Shown: positions 1 through 10,425 of the stretch, piece after piece
Position numbering within the stretch: position 1 is the first letter of the stretch
How the letters are laid out: every line of letters starts with the position of its first letter
DNA from: Carettochelys insculpta
Lineage: Eukaryota; Chordata; Testudines; Carettochelyidae
Direction of reading: 5' to 3'
Length of the DNA stretch: 64,000 bases
Assembly (NCBI RefSeq): GCF_033958435.1
Contig: NC_134147.1
Coordinates: forward strand, 50,214,001 to 50,278,000
Notes under the pieces: model-generated
What the model was told of the DNA's origin: nothing
Database searches by the model: none
The model's input: only the letters and a program-made list of their open reading frames with translations
Position numbers and translations under genes: made by a program

Positions 1-129
1 GACCAATTTCCCAAGTTCAAAGGCTTTGTCTTCAAGGTGTTGAAATTGGGGCAGTGAGGGCCCCTCTTTTCTTCCTTCAGCTGCTAGAAAGATCCTTGCT
101 GTGACTTATGAATTAGGCTGCCCCAAGAG

Positions 130-745
130 CAGGGGTGGGCAGTATAATTTCTGGTAGGGGGAGGCCACTCCAAGATATTGTAAGGTGGTCAAAAGCTGCT
201 ACACTTTTCTATAGAGGGGATGTGAGGTCTGGGATGAGGGTGGGAACAGAAAGGAGCTCAGGATAGAAGACGGGTTCAGGACAGAGTATGGGTGTGAAAG
301 GGAGCATGGGTGAAGGAGGGAAAGTGACTTGGGCCAGGAGAGTACTCTGCCTGGGAGAAGGATGCAGGACAGGGTGTAGGAAGGAGACTAAAATCACTCC
401 CAGTCATCAACACTCTAAGGCAGGCTTCCCCACCTGCCAGCAGCTACAAATTGCCTGGCTTTCTGTGATGGGGGAGCAGACTTCCATTGTTGCCCTGCTC
501 TCACAAAAATCTCTCCACCTATTGGCCAGTCTCTATGCAATGGGAGCTGAGAAACCGATGCACTGCCCCCCGCCCCATGTAGCAAACTATCTGAGCTCCC
601 ATTAGCCGATTTCCAGCTAATAGGAGGAGAGATTTTGATGGGGGTGATGACAGCATGCAAAGTTCTGCCCCCAGTCGAAGTCCAGATTAAACAAACAGTT
701 TGGTGGGTAGGATCCTGCTCCCAGGCCATATCTTGCCCACCCTTC
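130..745. mobile_element. Non-autonomous hAT-like DNA element
   Basis: The two ends are inverted relatives: the left end reads CAGGGGTGGGCAGTAT and the right end, reverse-complemented, reads GAAGGGTGGGCAAGATATGG. The interior has the CCATTGGGAGCTGAG-like text common in reptile hAT non-autonomous elements. No convincing 8-bp target duplication remains and there is no transposase reading frame, so this is an old internally deleted copy. Family assignment rests on terminal similarity only. Confidence 0.5.
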
Positions 746-755
746 GTTATAGTAT

Positions 756-2789
756 TTCTGCTATCGGAGGAGTCTATCGGCTGGCCTTTGGGACAGTGGA
801 TCCCCTTCATGGGACTTAACACAACTCCTGACTTAAACCTGTCTCATGAGGTGCCCCTTTGTTGACACTAAAAGGGTAGCTGTTGACATCTCCCAACCTC
901 ACGACATATTTCAGTAACACACATATCACAATACTTCAGAACATCAGATACAATGGTAACACACACACAGTTCAGCAGCAGAGCAATGTTCAATAGATCA
1001 AGATTTCTGAAATGATACCACACAAGACACAGCGGTGAACATGGGAGTTCAAGAGCTGTCCCAAGTTACACATTAGCTTGCATTTTACTCTATTTTACAC
1101 TTAATCTTGACTTTTGTGTGTAATGAGTTTTAATCACTTAAAATCTGTATTTCTATAGATAATAAACTTATTGTTTTATCTTAACAAGTGTGCATAGAAG
1201 CTCCATGAGAGAGAAATCAGGCTGGTGCACACAACTTTCCTTTGATAAAATGACAGACTTTCTATGAGCTTCTTTTTTTCATAGCATGCTGGACAGTAAA
1301 AGTCATTTCTGGAGGAACAGACCTGGGATTAAGAATTTGTGGGTGTCACCCTGTATATAATTCACGAGTGACAGGTCAAAGTGTTCATATATTTAGCTGA
1401 GTGAATTTGCATGCTGAAGACTATGTGTACAGGCCAGAGGTGGATGCTCTGACAGCACAGTAGTGTAAAAGGAACCCAAGGCTAGTGAATTAAGGCAACA
1501 GAGCTATTCAGTGTTCCACTTTGTACACTAGGTAATGTCACAACCAGATTCTCTCAGCCCTCCCTTATGAAGCCACCTGTGAGGCAGAATATTACAGCCA
1601 TCTGAACTATCAACACCATACAAGAGAGCTATAAAGAGAGAAACAGAAAAACATTGAAAAAGGTTTGAAAATTTACGAAACCAGTCCTGCCACAGTGCCT
1701 AAAAACAGCCATAGAGAAAACTTCAGCACCCACAATCAAGGATCATGAAAAGGCACTTGAGGCCTTCTCACAAGGAGTGGGAAGCATGGATCCTTTGCAC
1801 TGGCTGCAGTACAGATATATTCAGTACCTTCCAAGCTCCCCGCTTTCTCTAGCTGCTGTCTCTAGTTCATCTGTTCCCTCCCATCTGAGTTTGTCAAACA
1901 TGCTGGAGTCTGGAAAGGAGCTCACCTCTGCCTCTGCATTCACACACACACATATATTCATTGGGAACACTACTTACTCGGATCCCGCAGCCATATCTGA
2001 GTAGGATGTATCTGGTGTGGTGACTCCCAGAGGGATTGCAATGCTCATGACGTCCGTCAGCGATCACGGAGTCCAAAAGATAGCAACTGGCTGCTCCAAG
2101 GGCGGGTAGGAGCCGCGAAGCCTCGACCAACACGTCACGGACATGAGGAAACCTAGCAGGGAAAATATAGTATGTTGCAGTCTCTTAACTTTTGTTACAG
2201 TCACAAAGTTTTCCCCCATACCCACTTCCCCATTGTGACTTTTGGGAGAAGGACAAAAGTAGGCAGCTCTCCAGCAGGTGGGATACACAACCACCTTTGC
2301 TGTTATTAAACCACCACCCACAGCGCCAAAGCCCATCTTTACAACCCAGTCTCAACCTTAAAGGAGCCAATCTGCTGTCTTCCACAAACTAAATTGAGTG
2401 CTTAAGAGACAAGGGGTTCACTCCGTTTGCATCCAATTACTAACAGCTGTTCGTTACCTATCCCTATAGCCTTTCACGAACCTAGCCCCACCAGCTCCCA
2501 AAATACAAACAAACCCAATTCTGTGCAGTTCACCAAGGAGCCAGAAGTCTTTATCAACATTTACGTCACACACATTGCTGCTCTGTCCAACTTGTGGGCA
2601 GATTTCTAGATCACAATTAAGACTGTACTTTACATGACAAATCATCAACTGAATTCAATGATTATGTGGGACTGATCTCATTGGTGGAGAAGGCCCTATG
2701 CTTCCTGAATTCCATCTGCTGGCTTCTGCTGCATAAAGTGATTATTGCCATCAGCACCCCCTTCTTTCAAGGATGCTCTCTGCCACAGA
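756..2789. other. Interval without recognised gene or element
   Basis: Moderately AT-rich sequence with only short open frames on both strands, none with recognisable domains. A short CA-rich tract lies near 1938-1955. I see no splice-bounded exon, terminal repeat or LINE tail. It may contain very old repeats that cannot be recognised by eye. Confidence 0.4.
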
Positions 2790-3570
2790 TTTACAAATGA
2801 GCCTGAGATGATTCAGTTACTACTACCAAAAATGCCATGTTTGATGAGAAATAGTGCAGGGAACATGTAACCAAAGGCTTAAAGGTTTGTGCCATGAATC
2901 TGGAGAGACCCACATTAAGGTTCCAAGAGGGGACAGGCTGTGAGATGTGCAGGTATTGCCTACAGAGAACTTTAAGGATATGGATGAACACAGCATTCAC
3001 AATGACCAAGTGGTCCTCTGTGCCTGGGTGGAAGGCAGACATGGAAGCCAAATGAAGGTATGGGCAGGCCCAGCAGCTTGACATGGATGAGATAGTCCAG
3101 TATAAGTGGCATAAGGGCAAGCATCAGGGATGAACAGTGCAGTGCCAATCAGACTGAAAAGCTTCTCAACTTGGTAAGGTAGGTAGTTCTCATAAATGGT
3201 TTCCAGCTGTCCAAAAAGCTTGTCTAATCTGAGCTGAGCAACAGAGCTGTGGGGTGCAGCAACTTGAGGGTCAGGTGCTGGAGACTGCTGTAATCCAGTT
3301 AGTAAGTCTGTGGAGAGTGGCAGGCTGACTGCAACTTCCACAGACATTTCCAGGTGTGATGTGTATCAGTGCTGGAGGGCCAGGCTGGAGTTATCAATAT
3401 GTCTGAAGCCCGTTCCTGCCATATCTAGAGAAGCACCTTGTAAACAAGAGGGGTAGGCAGAAACAAGTATAGAAGATGGTTTCCCCCTGGGAGAAGGAGC
3501 AAATCTGCAATGGAGCCCAGGCAGTGGTGAGGGTACTGGTATGGCACCATTGCTGACTTACCTAGGGATG
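2790..3570 (-). mobile_element. DIRS-like retrotransposon relic: linker and tyrosine recombinase
   Basis: The minus strand holds broken frames that fit the 3' half of a DIRS-type polyprotein. Near 3510-3430 is a PTPLVYKVLL segment like the linker between RNase H and recombinase (the 38.6-kb copy has PSPLVHKVVV). Near 3120-2800 come SAFHPGTEDH and PVPSWNLNVGLSRFM, which fit the core-binding part of the tyrosine recombinase. The catalytic part is missing. At least two frameshifts and stops are present, so it is dead. The assignment is by remembered family pattern and agreement with the other DIRS copies here. Confidence 0.65.
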
Positions 3571-4148
3571 CTGCTGCTTTCAAGTTTGGTGCACATTTCA
3601 GCTAGAGAAGATGGCACTGTGAACGTGATGAGTTCTCTCCCCATCTCAAAAGGTCTCTGGCATGGAGGACAACTTCAACACCTCTGCATAAACCTCGCAG
3701 TGAAAGGAGTCCTGGGAAGGTAACTTGACCAAACTCCTCTTGGGTCATAAGTCAAAGGAGCCAAGCTAGATGACACCACACTTACATGGTCCAACAGGGT
3801 CTTGCTGCATCATAAAGTCTCCCCCAGCTAGTCTGGGAGAGCACCCACATCAGGCTTCTTCTTGTAGAGCACTGAGGATAGGGAATGGTGACAGACACTG
3901 CCCTGCAAAGAGGCTCTGTGCAAGGAGTCCATGTTGGTGATGAGAATCTCATCTTAGTCCTCTCTGTGTGCTGAAGTTTCCTATGTTGAAACTGAAACAC
4001 TATACACTGACAACAAGGTACTTAGCACTGGCTCAGCTAACCTCAGGATTGAATGGGGACAGAGGGCAGCTTCCATGAGAAGAATTTTCAGCCATTCATC
4101 CTTCTCCTTTTGAGTCCTGGGGCCAAGTCCCCTAGCTTGCAGCAGTCT
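3571..4148. other. Unassigned sequence between DIRS relic and Harbinger element
   Basis: No gene found. It may continue the DIRS relic upstream (RNase H side, minus strand), but I could not match it convincingly to the RNase H text at 39.0-39.3 kb. The only open frames are short (for example minus 4000-3782). Confidence 0.35.
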
Positions 4149-4171
4149 TTAGCTATGTCTAGACATGTATG

Positions 4172-4303
4172 CTACATCGAAATAGCTTATTTCGATGTAG
4201 AGAAATCGAAATAAGCTATTTTGATGAATAGCGTCTACACGTCCTCCAGGGCTGGTGCCGTCGACGTTCAACGTTGACGTTGGGCAGCACTACTTCGAAG
4301 TAG
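4172..4303. repeat. Left subterminal palindromes of the Harbinger element
   Basis: 4172-4184 and 4188-4200 are perfect 13-bp arms (CTACATCGAAATA and its complement) around GCT. TCGACGTTCAACGTTGA occurs at 4261-4277 and again near the right end at 7923-7939. The perfect palindrome CTACTTCGAAGTAG occurs at 4290-4303 and at 8070-8083. Repeated subterminal motifs are where Harbinger proteins are expected to bind, but binding here is inference. Confidence 0.75.
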
Positions 4304-4505
4304 GTGCTGCAGGGGAGCGTCTATACGCCAAAGCGGCCCACATTGAAATAAGGGTGCCAGGAACAGCTGCAGACAGGGTCACGGGGCGGACTAGCACTTC
4401 CGGGGCAACAGCTAGCCGCTCCCTTAAAGGGCCCCTCCCAGACACACACAGCCTGCACAGCACACAGTCTGCAGAGCCATAGGCACGTACACCTGTCAAA
4501 ACAGT

Positions 4506-5763
4506 ATGGACCCCCAGCAGCAGCAGCAGCACCAGCTGCTGCCGCCAGAGGTCCACACACCCGCCCCTGCAGGAGCAGTGCTTGCCCTGCTCAATGCTAT
4601 GCAGGAGGCAGCTGACCACCTTCTATTCGTGGAGAGGAGCTGCCTCCAGGGGAGGAGGAAGCAGCCCCAGACCTTGCTGCCCTCCGACCCCTCCCCCGAC
4701 GCACACGCCACCAGCTGTGGAGCTATCCCACGAGCAGACTGGTGGGAGCGGCTGGTGCTCGGTGAGTGCGACAACGAGCGCTGGCTCCAGAACTTCCGCA
4801 TGAGCCGGTAGACATTCCTGGAGCTCTGCCAGTGGCCCACCCCCACACTGAGGCACCAGGACACCTCCATGCGGTGTACCCTCACGGTCGAGAAAAGGGT
4901 CAGCATCGCTGTCTGGAAGCTGGCCACTACAGACAGCTACCGATCCGTGGGCCAGCAGTCTGGCGTGGGCAAGGCCACCGTCGGGGCTGTCCTCATGGAG
5001 GTAAGAGAACCCGGAGGCGGGGAGCCCTGGGTTGGAGGGCAGCCCTGCGGGAGGGAGGCCTGGGGTGGAGGGCCAGACACACCCAGCACACCCCTCACTG
5101 GTGCTCTTCCATGTCCTTCCCCTGCAGGTCGTCCGTGCCATCAACGCCCTGCTCCTCCACAGGCTCATGCAGCTTGGGGACCTGGATGCCGCCATCGCGG
5201 GGTTTGCCAGCCTGGGCTTCCCAAATTGCTTTGGGGCTCTGGATGGGACCCACATCCCCATCTGTGCTCTGGAGCACAGCAGAGGATGCTTCCTGAACAG
5301 GAAGGGCTACCATTCGGTGGTCCCCCAGACCTTGGTGGACAGCTGGGGCCGCCTCCTGGACATTTATGTTGGCTGGCCTGGCAACACCCACGACGCCCAG
5401 GTGTTCAGGAATTCAGGCCTGTGCCGCCGGCTGGAGGCGGGGACCTACATCCCCCAGCGGGAGATCCCTGTGGGGGACACCACAATGCCCCTCTGCATTG
5501 TTGCAGACACGGCGTACCCCCTCCGGCCCTGGCTCATGCACCCTTACACGGGCCATCTCTCAGCCAGCCAGGAGCGCTTCAACATGCACCTGAACCATGT
5601 GCGCCAGGTGGTCGAGTGCACTTTTGGCCGCCTCAAAGGGCGCTGGAGGTGTCGTCTCACCCGACTGGATGCAGGCCCCACCAACATCCCCCAGGTTGTG
5701 GGCGCGTGCAGCGCACTCCACAACCTGGTGGAGAGCAAGGGGGAGGCATTCTTCCAGGGCTGA
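4506..5763 (+). pseudogene. PIF/Harbinger DDE transposase (HARBI1-like), one internal stop
   Basis: Catalyses cut-and-paste transposition of its own element. Exon 1 runs 4506-5000 (165 codons) from an ATG followed by a short glutamine run; it ends at a GAG|GTAAGA donor. A 127-bp phase-0 intron ends at CCCCTGCAG (5127). Exon 2 runs 5128-5760 with a TGA stop. The DDE catalytic set is visible in exon 2: ALDGTHIPI (first Asp), IVADTAYPL (second Asp) and VVECTFGRLKGRW (Glu). Exon 1 has the helical DNA-binding region (SVGQQSGVGKATVG). A TAG at 4809-4811, after NFRMSR, breaks exon 1, so the joined 376-codon product is not made intact. An AATAAA lies at about 5990. The intron call is inferred from the sites and frame continuity. 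Confidence 0.85.
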
Positions 5764-5984
5764 GCTGTGGAGGCTGGCAGAGCCGATGTGCAGCCACCTG
5801 CTGCCCCCAGTGACCAGGTGGACCCTGAGGGGATCCGGGTCCGGGAGGCACTGCGGGCCCATTTCGACCAGGCTGCGGGGTGAACGCTGGCAGGCCACCC
5901 ACTGCACCCCCCATCCTCCACAACACTCCCTGCCCCCACACCCACACCACGGAGCACCCAAGAGCACACCCCCCCGCCCCTTTT

Positions 5985-6066
5985 CTTGCAAATAAAAATG
6001 GACCTGTTTTTGAAACCAAAAAACAGTGAATTATCTTATTACTACTATATATATAGTAGTAGTAGA
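5985..6066. terminator. Polyadenylation signal and palindrome between convergent transposon genes
   Basis: GCAAATAAAAATGG about 225 bp after the transposase stop supplies a canonical AATAAA for the rightward transcript. An AT palindrome, ACTACTATATATATAGTAGT, follows near 6046-6065 and sits between the convergent genes. The polyadenylation role is established for the hexamer; a role for the palindrome is speculation. Confidence 0.55.
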
Positions 6067-6280
6067 ACAAAAGGGGGCAACTATTTACATGGGGGAGTAG
6101 GTACCATAAAAGAACAGGGGTCCAACAAACTATATACAAATAATGGGGGATATGTACAAAGGGGGGGAGGGCCACGTCCTCGGCCCTGCACCCTCTACTG
6201 TCCGGCGCCCGGGGTTGGAGGGCGTGACCCTCACCTCGGCCTGAGCCCTGGCCGAGGCTGGGTGGGGGCCGTGCGAACCG

Positions 6281-7740
6281 TCAGATACGGCTGGCGGGTG
6301 TCTGCAGGCCCCAGGTCCCCCTTGGCGGAAGGCCGTGGGACGGCAGGCAGAGCGGCGGGGCATGGGGGGCCAGGTATTCCGCTATGAGCTCGAATGTGCG
6401 CATGAAGGCCCCCCATGCCTCCTGGCGCCAGGCCAGTGCTCGCTCCTGGAGCTCCAGCCGCCACTCCTCCACCTGCAAGCGCTGCTCCAACACCTCCAGC
6501 TGACACCGGAGGGTCGCGAGCAGCTGGGGGTCCATCGCCGTCCTCTGGTGGTTCCTCCTCTGTCGGCCTCGTCCTGGGGCTGGCTGGTGCTCCACCAAGG
6601 GGCTGGCCTGCTGGGATGGCCCCGGTGGCCTCTCTGGGACCACTGAGACCTAGCCGGCACTCTCCGGGCCCTCCAATGGTGTAGCTGTGGAACACGGGGG
6701 GGGAAGAAGAGTGGAGACAACCGTTAGTGTGGGCCCCGACCCGTGGCCCTTGTCCCCCCACCCCTCTGCTGCTGGTTCCCCATCCCCGTGAGATGCTGCT
6801 GCTGCTGATGGGTGTCCCCCCGCCCCCTGGGGAACCCTAGGTTCTGCTCCCCCCATCCCCAGGGATGGGGCATAGTGCTGTCCTGCTGGGGGGCAGGGGC
6901 TGATGCACTCTTCTGAGGGACATGCCCCTGCTGTCCTTGGGGCCATGGTCATCTGGGCATGTGGAGGCCCCTGGTCATGTCTGTTGTCCCCTCCCCTTAA
7001 CCCTGGGGGTGTACACCGGGGCGGGGGGGTGGGTGGCTACATACCTCACGGTCCGCTCCCATGGTCAGGGGACACCCTCTGGGCGGACGCCCTGCTGGAG
7101 CTCCGGGATGGGAGGGCGACGTGGAGCCCCCCACTGCTGGAGGAGGATTCCCCCTCCTCCTCCTCCAGCATCCCAGAGGTGGGCTCCTGGGGGGCCCCTG
7201 GGGTGCGGGGCTCGCCTCCGTGGCGGACTCCGTCTCCGGGGCCTGCTCGGGCTCGTCGGCCGAGGTGTCAAGAGTGGCCGGCGGGGAGGAGGTGTACCGG
7301 GGGCCCAGGATGGACCTGAGCTTCCTGTAAAAGGGGCAAGTGGCGGGGGCGGCCCCAGATTGGCTGGCTGCATCCCGGGCCCAGGCGTAACCCTGCCGCA
7401 GCTCCTTAACCTTACTCCTGACGTGGTAAGGAGTGCGGGCAGGGTGACCCCGAGCAGCCAGGCCCTCGGCCAGCTGAGTGAACACATTCGCGTTCCACCT
7501 CTTGCTCCCCATTACCTGGAGCACCTCCTCCTCGCCCCAGAGCCCCAGCAGGTCCCGGATCTCGGCCTCCATCCAGGAGGGGCCCCGATGCCTTGCTGAC
7601 TGGGAGCCCTGGCTCCCCCTGGAGGGGGGTGCCCTGGGGGCGCTTGGGGGGGCTGGCGAGCGGCCATCGCTGCGGGGGTGGTGGACTGGGGCTGCAGAGG
7701 GGTGTGCAGGCTGGCCGCATGGCTGTGCTGCTGCCTGCAC
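6281..7740 (-). pseudogene. Harbinger Myb/SANT-like DNA-binding protein, frameshifted
   Basis: Second protein of PIF/Harbinger elements, which binds transposon ends and helps bring the transposase to the nucleus. Exon 1 (about 7740-7045) has a trihelix/Myb-like domain from HRGPSWMEAEIRDLLGLWG to TCPFYRKLRSILGPRY (about residues 51-150), followed by a Ser/Glu/Pro-rich tail. A donor-like GAG|GTATGT lies at 7044 and an acceptor TTCCACAG at 6685. Exon 2 (about 6684-6281) encodes an amphipathic, probably coiled-coil segment (LEVLEQRLQVEEWRLELQERA). The frame slips near 7188-7200, in a G/C run, so the acidic tail is in another frame. No in-frame ATG precedes 7572, so the true start is uncertain. 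It converges on the transposase. Confidence 0.75.
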
Positions 7741-7922
7741 GCGCTCTCAGCTTCCTGCACAGGAACGCAGGGGGCGGGGAGCTTTAAGGGGCCGCTGCAC
7801 GCGGCGACCATAGAACTCGGGGCTGGAGAGAGAGTGTCTCTCAACCCCTCAGCTGATGGCTGCCATGGCGGACCCCGCTCTTTCGATGTTGCGGGACACG
7901 GATCTGCTACACATGCCCTACT

Positions 7923-8083
7923 TCGACGTTCAACGTTGAAGTAGGGCGCTATTCCCATCCCCTGATGGGGACAGCGACTTCGACGTCTCACCGCCTTACG
8001 TCGATTTCAACTTCGAAATAGCACTTGCCACTTGTAGACGTGGCGGGCGGTATTTCGAAGTTGGCGCAGCTACTTCGAAGTAG
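7923..8083. repeat. Right subterminal repeats of the Harbinger element
   Basis: Contains second copies of TCGACGTTCAACGTTGA (7923-7939) and of the perfect palindrome CTACTTCGAAGTAG (8070-8083), plus TTCGAAGT-like variants between them (TATTTCGAAGTTGG at 8051-8064). The palindrome is about 20 bp from the right end but about 138 bp from the left end, so spacing is asymmetric. Confidence 0.7.
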
Positions 8084-9470
8084 GCGACACGTGTAGACAC
8101 GGCTTTTTTGATGCGATTAATCCAGATATTATAAAGTGTAGAGGTCACTCGTGGGCATAGGCTTGCCACCACCTATGCCCCTGGAAAAGGCATTGACCAA
8201 TACCATGGGTACAGCCACATGGAATGACTGAGGACTAGAGTAAGAAGAGACCTCAGGGAATCATCCAGTTGAACCATCTGTTCAAAGCAGTATCAATCTC
8301 ACCTAAATCTTTGCAGCCAGGGCTCTCAAATCTGGCCTTCAAAATCTTTAAGGATGGAGATTGTGCCACCTCCCCAGGGAACCCATCCCAGTACTTCACC
8401 ACCCTCTGAGTGAAGCAGTGCCCCCCCAGTGCCCAACATCCAACCTACACATCCCACACTGCAACTTGAGACCACTACTTCTTGTTCAGTCATCTGTCAC
8501 CACTAAGACTAGCCTGACTCCATCTTTGGAACCCCTCCTTCAGGATGCTGAAGGCTACTATCAATTTCCCCCTCACTCTTTTCTGAAGACTAAATAAATT
8601 CGGTTCTCCTAGTCTCTCCTCATAAGTCATGTGTGTACCAGCTCCCAATCATTTTCACTGCCCTCCACTGGACTCTCTCCAATATGTTCTCACCTTTTCT
8701 GCAGCTGGGGCCCAAAAACTGGACACAGTACTACAGATGTGGCATCACCAGACCCAAATAGAGGAGAACAGTCACTTCACTTGATCTGTTGGCAATGCTA
8801 CTACTAATGCAGCCCATATGCAATTAGTGTGCCCTTGTTGCCAAGAGGGATGTTGACTCATTCAGCTTCTTGTTTACTGTAACCCCCAGGTTCTTTTCTG
8901 TCCAACTACAGCTTAAGCCAGTCCGTGCCCAACCTGTAGAAGTGCATGGAATTCTGTTGTAAGTGCAGGACACTGCAATTCTTGTTCAACCTCATCAGAT
9001 TTCTTTTGGGCTAATCCTCCAATTTGTCTAGGTCACACTGGAGCCTAACCTCCAGTAGATCTACCTCTCTCTCCAACCCTTAGTGTCATCTACAAACTTG
9101 TTGAGCATGCAATTCGTCCCATCATTCAGATAATTAATGAAAAACCACCAAAACTGGCTCTAGGTTCAACCCCTGGGGTACTCCTGCTGATACTGGCTGC
9201 CAACTACATACCAAGCTGTTGAGCAATATCCACTGAGCACAACAACCTAGCCATCTTATAGTCCATTCACTCACCTGCACTACTTTAATTGCTGGCAAAA
9301 ATACTGCGGGAGACTGTATGTAAAGCTATGCTAAAGTCTAAGTACATCATGACCACCACATTTCCCCATATCCAGAGCCAGTTCTCACCACAGAAGGGAA
9401 TTAGATTGGTCAGGCATGACTTGCCCTGGGTGAACCCATGTTGACTGTTCCTGATGACTACCTTCTCCAA

Positions 9471-9637
9471 CAGCAACGAAGGGTCTACCTGGCCCTGCAG
9501 ATTTCCAAGACCAGCATCAGATGAAGTGAGTCTGGGCTCACGAAAGCTCATGCTCAAAACTTTTCTGTTAGTCTATAAGGCGCCACAGGACCCTTCGTTG
9601 CTGTTACAGATCCAGACTAACACGGCTACCCCTCTGA
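9471..9637 (+). mobile_element. Penelope-like insertion with hammerhead-type motif, short fold-back arms
   Basis: Inserted in a CR1 with a perfect 12-bp target duplication TACCTTCTCCAA (9459-9470 and 9638-9649). 9471-9485 is the exact reverse complement of 9589-9603, so the insertion folds back at its ends. The 3' end reads CAGACTAACACGGCTACC-like text common to this family (GACTAACACGGCTACCCC near 9615-9632). A hammerhead-type core lies at 9518-9555. Assignment to Penelope-like elements follows from published hammerhead ribozymes in that group plus general recognition of the repeat; no reverse transcriptase is present. Confidence 0.75.
9518..9555 (+). ncRNA. Hammerhead ribozyme-like motif (decayed core)
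   Basis: Order of parts fits a hammerhead: CAGATGA (consensus CUGANGA, one mismatch), stem II GTGAG 9526-9530 with CTCAC 9537-9541, GAAA 9542-9545, then a two-pair stem III GC-TCAT-GC and the expected U-C cleavage site at 9554-9555. Stem II differs from the 33.9-kb copy by a paired change. The U4-to-A mutation in the core probably kills or weakens cleavage. Confidence 0.6.
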
Positions 9638-10425
9638 TACCTTCTCCAAGTGTCCCAAAATGGATTCCTTTGAGGATCTCCTGGTTAAAGATTGATCTGT
9701 CAATCCAGGGACTGGGTTGAGGGTAATCCATCCGTAGCTCCCCTCCCTTTTTTAAAGATGGACACTTCATTTGCCTTATTCCAACTGTCTGGGACCTATT
9801 CCAATAGCCACAATTTCTCGACGATAGTGACCAACACCTCTGCAACCACATCAGCCAATTCTCTAATCAGCATCTTCAGGTACATTAGGTGCAGCCTGAT
9901 TTGAGTAATGCATATCCAGATTTTCTAAATAGTCTTTAAACCTGTTTTTTCATTAATGAGGGCTGCTTACCTCTTTTTCATACTGTGCTGCCCAACAATG
10001 CAGCAATCTGGAGCTGACCTTGTCTGTGAAGAACAAGGCATAAAAAACATTGGGTACTTCAGATCTTCCACATCACTAGGTTGTCTTCCCCATTCAGGAA
10101 GGGTCCCACACTTTCCCTGACCACCACCTTGTACCTAACATACCCGAACAAAAACAAACAACCAACCAGTTACATACTTTCTTCGACAAAAGGATTTTAC
10201 CACAAGATTACAGAGGGAGGCATCTGAATTCAACTGGAATTCACTTGTAGTGGGCATCCTTCAGTCTGCATAGACTATGGATCACGCCCTTCACCGTTCC
10301 ATTTGCAATCATCATTTGCAGCGTCGACTGTGACCATGAAGGTCCACACAAGAGCGACAGCCCTTGCTGCATCTGTTGCATATGTAATGGGTGTCTGGCA
10401 GGTCCTTGCTGTGCTTTCTGTGGGC

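Larger units (their letters stand above)
4152..8103 (+). mobile_element. PIF/Harbinger DNA transposon, nearly full length
   Basis: The ends are imperfect inverted repeats: left GCTATGTCTAGACATGT and right, reverse-complemented, GCCGTGTCTACACGTGT. The flanking trinucleotides are TTA (4149-4151) and TTT (8104-8106), consistent with the 3-bp TWA-type duplication of PIF/Harbinger after one mutation. Inside lie a rightward DDE transposase and a leftward Myb/SANT-like gene, the usual two-gene convergent plan of the superfamily. Both genes are damaged, so this copy is probably not autonomous now. The element is 3952 bp and more GC-rich than its surroundings. Confidence 0.9.
8225..10150 (-). mobile_element. 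CR1 LINE, 5'-truncated, reverse orientation, split by a Penelope-like insertion
   Basis: The minus strand reads through the C-terminal half of the CR1 reverse transcriptase and the 3' UTR. The 3' end is near 8225. Reading backwards one meets the TYEERL-type motif region, the MSQHPSWQQGH-like stretch and, beyond 9980, the region encoding SMLFFTDKV-like text. Every frame is interrupted. The copy is broken at 9470/9638 by a 167-bp insertion with a 12-bp target duplication. An old, inactive copy. Confidence 0.85.

Noticed and set aside
4506..4560. Glutamine run as a triplet-repeat disease-type locus
   Set aside because: Only about five CAG codons in a transposase exon.
4869..5813. 314-codon open frame over the transposase
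   Set aside because: It reads through the intron and then out of frame across exon 2. The DDE motifs are in the other frame, joined by the spliced exon 1.
6231..6761. 176-codon minus-strand frame
   Set aside because: Shadow of the coiled-coil exon of the Myb/SANT-like gene in a GC-rich region.
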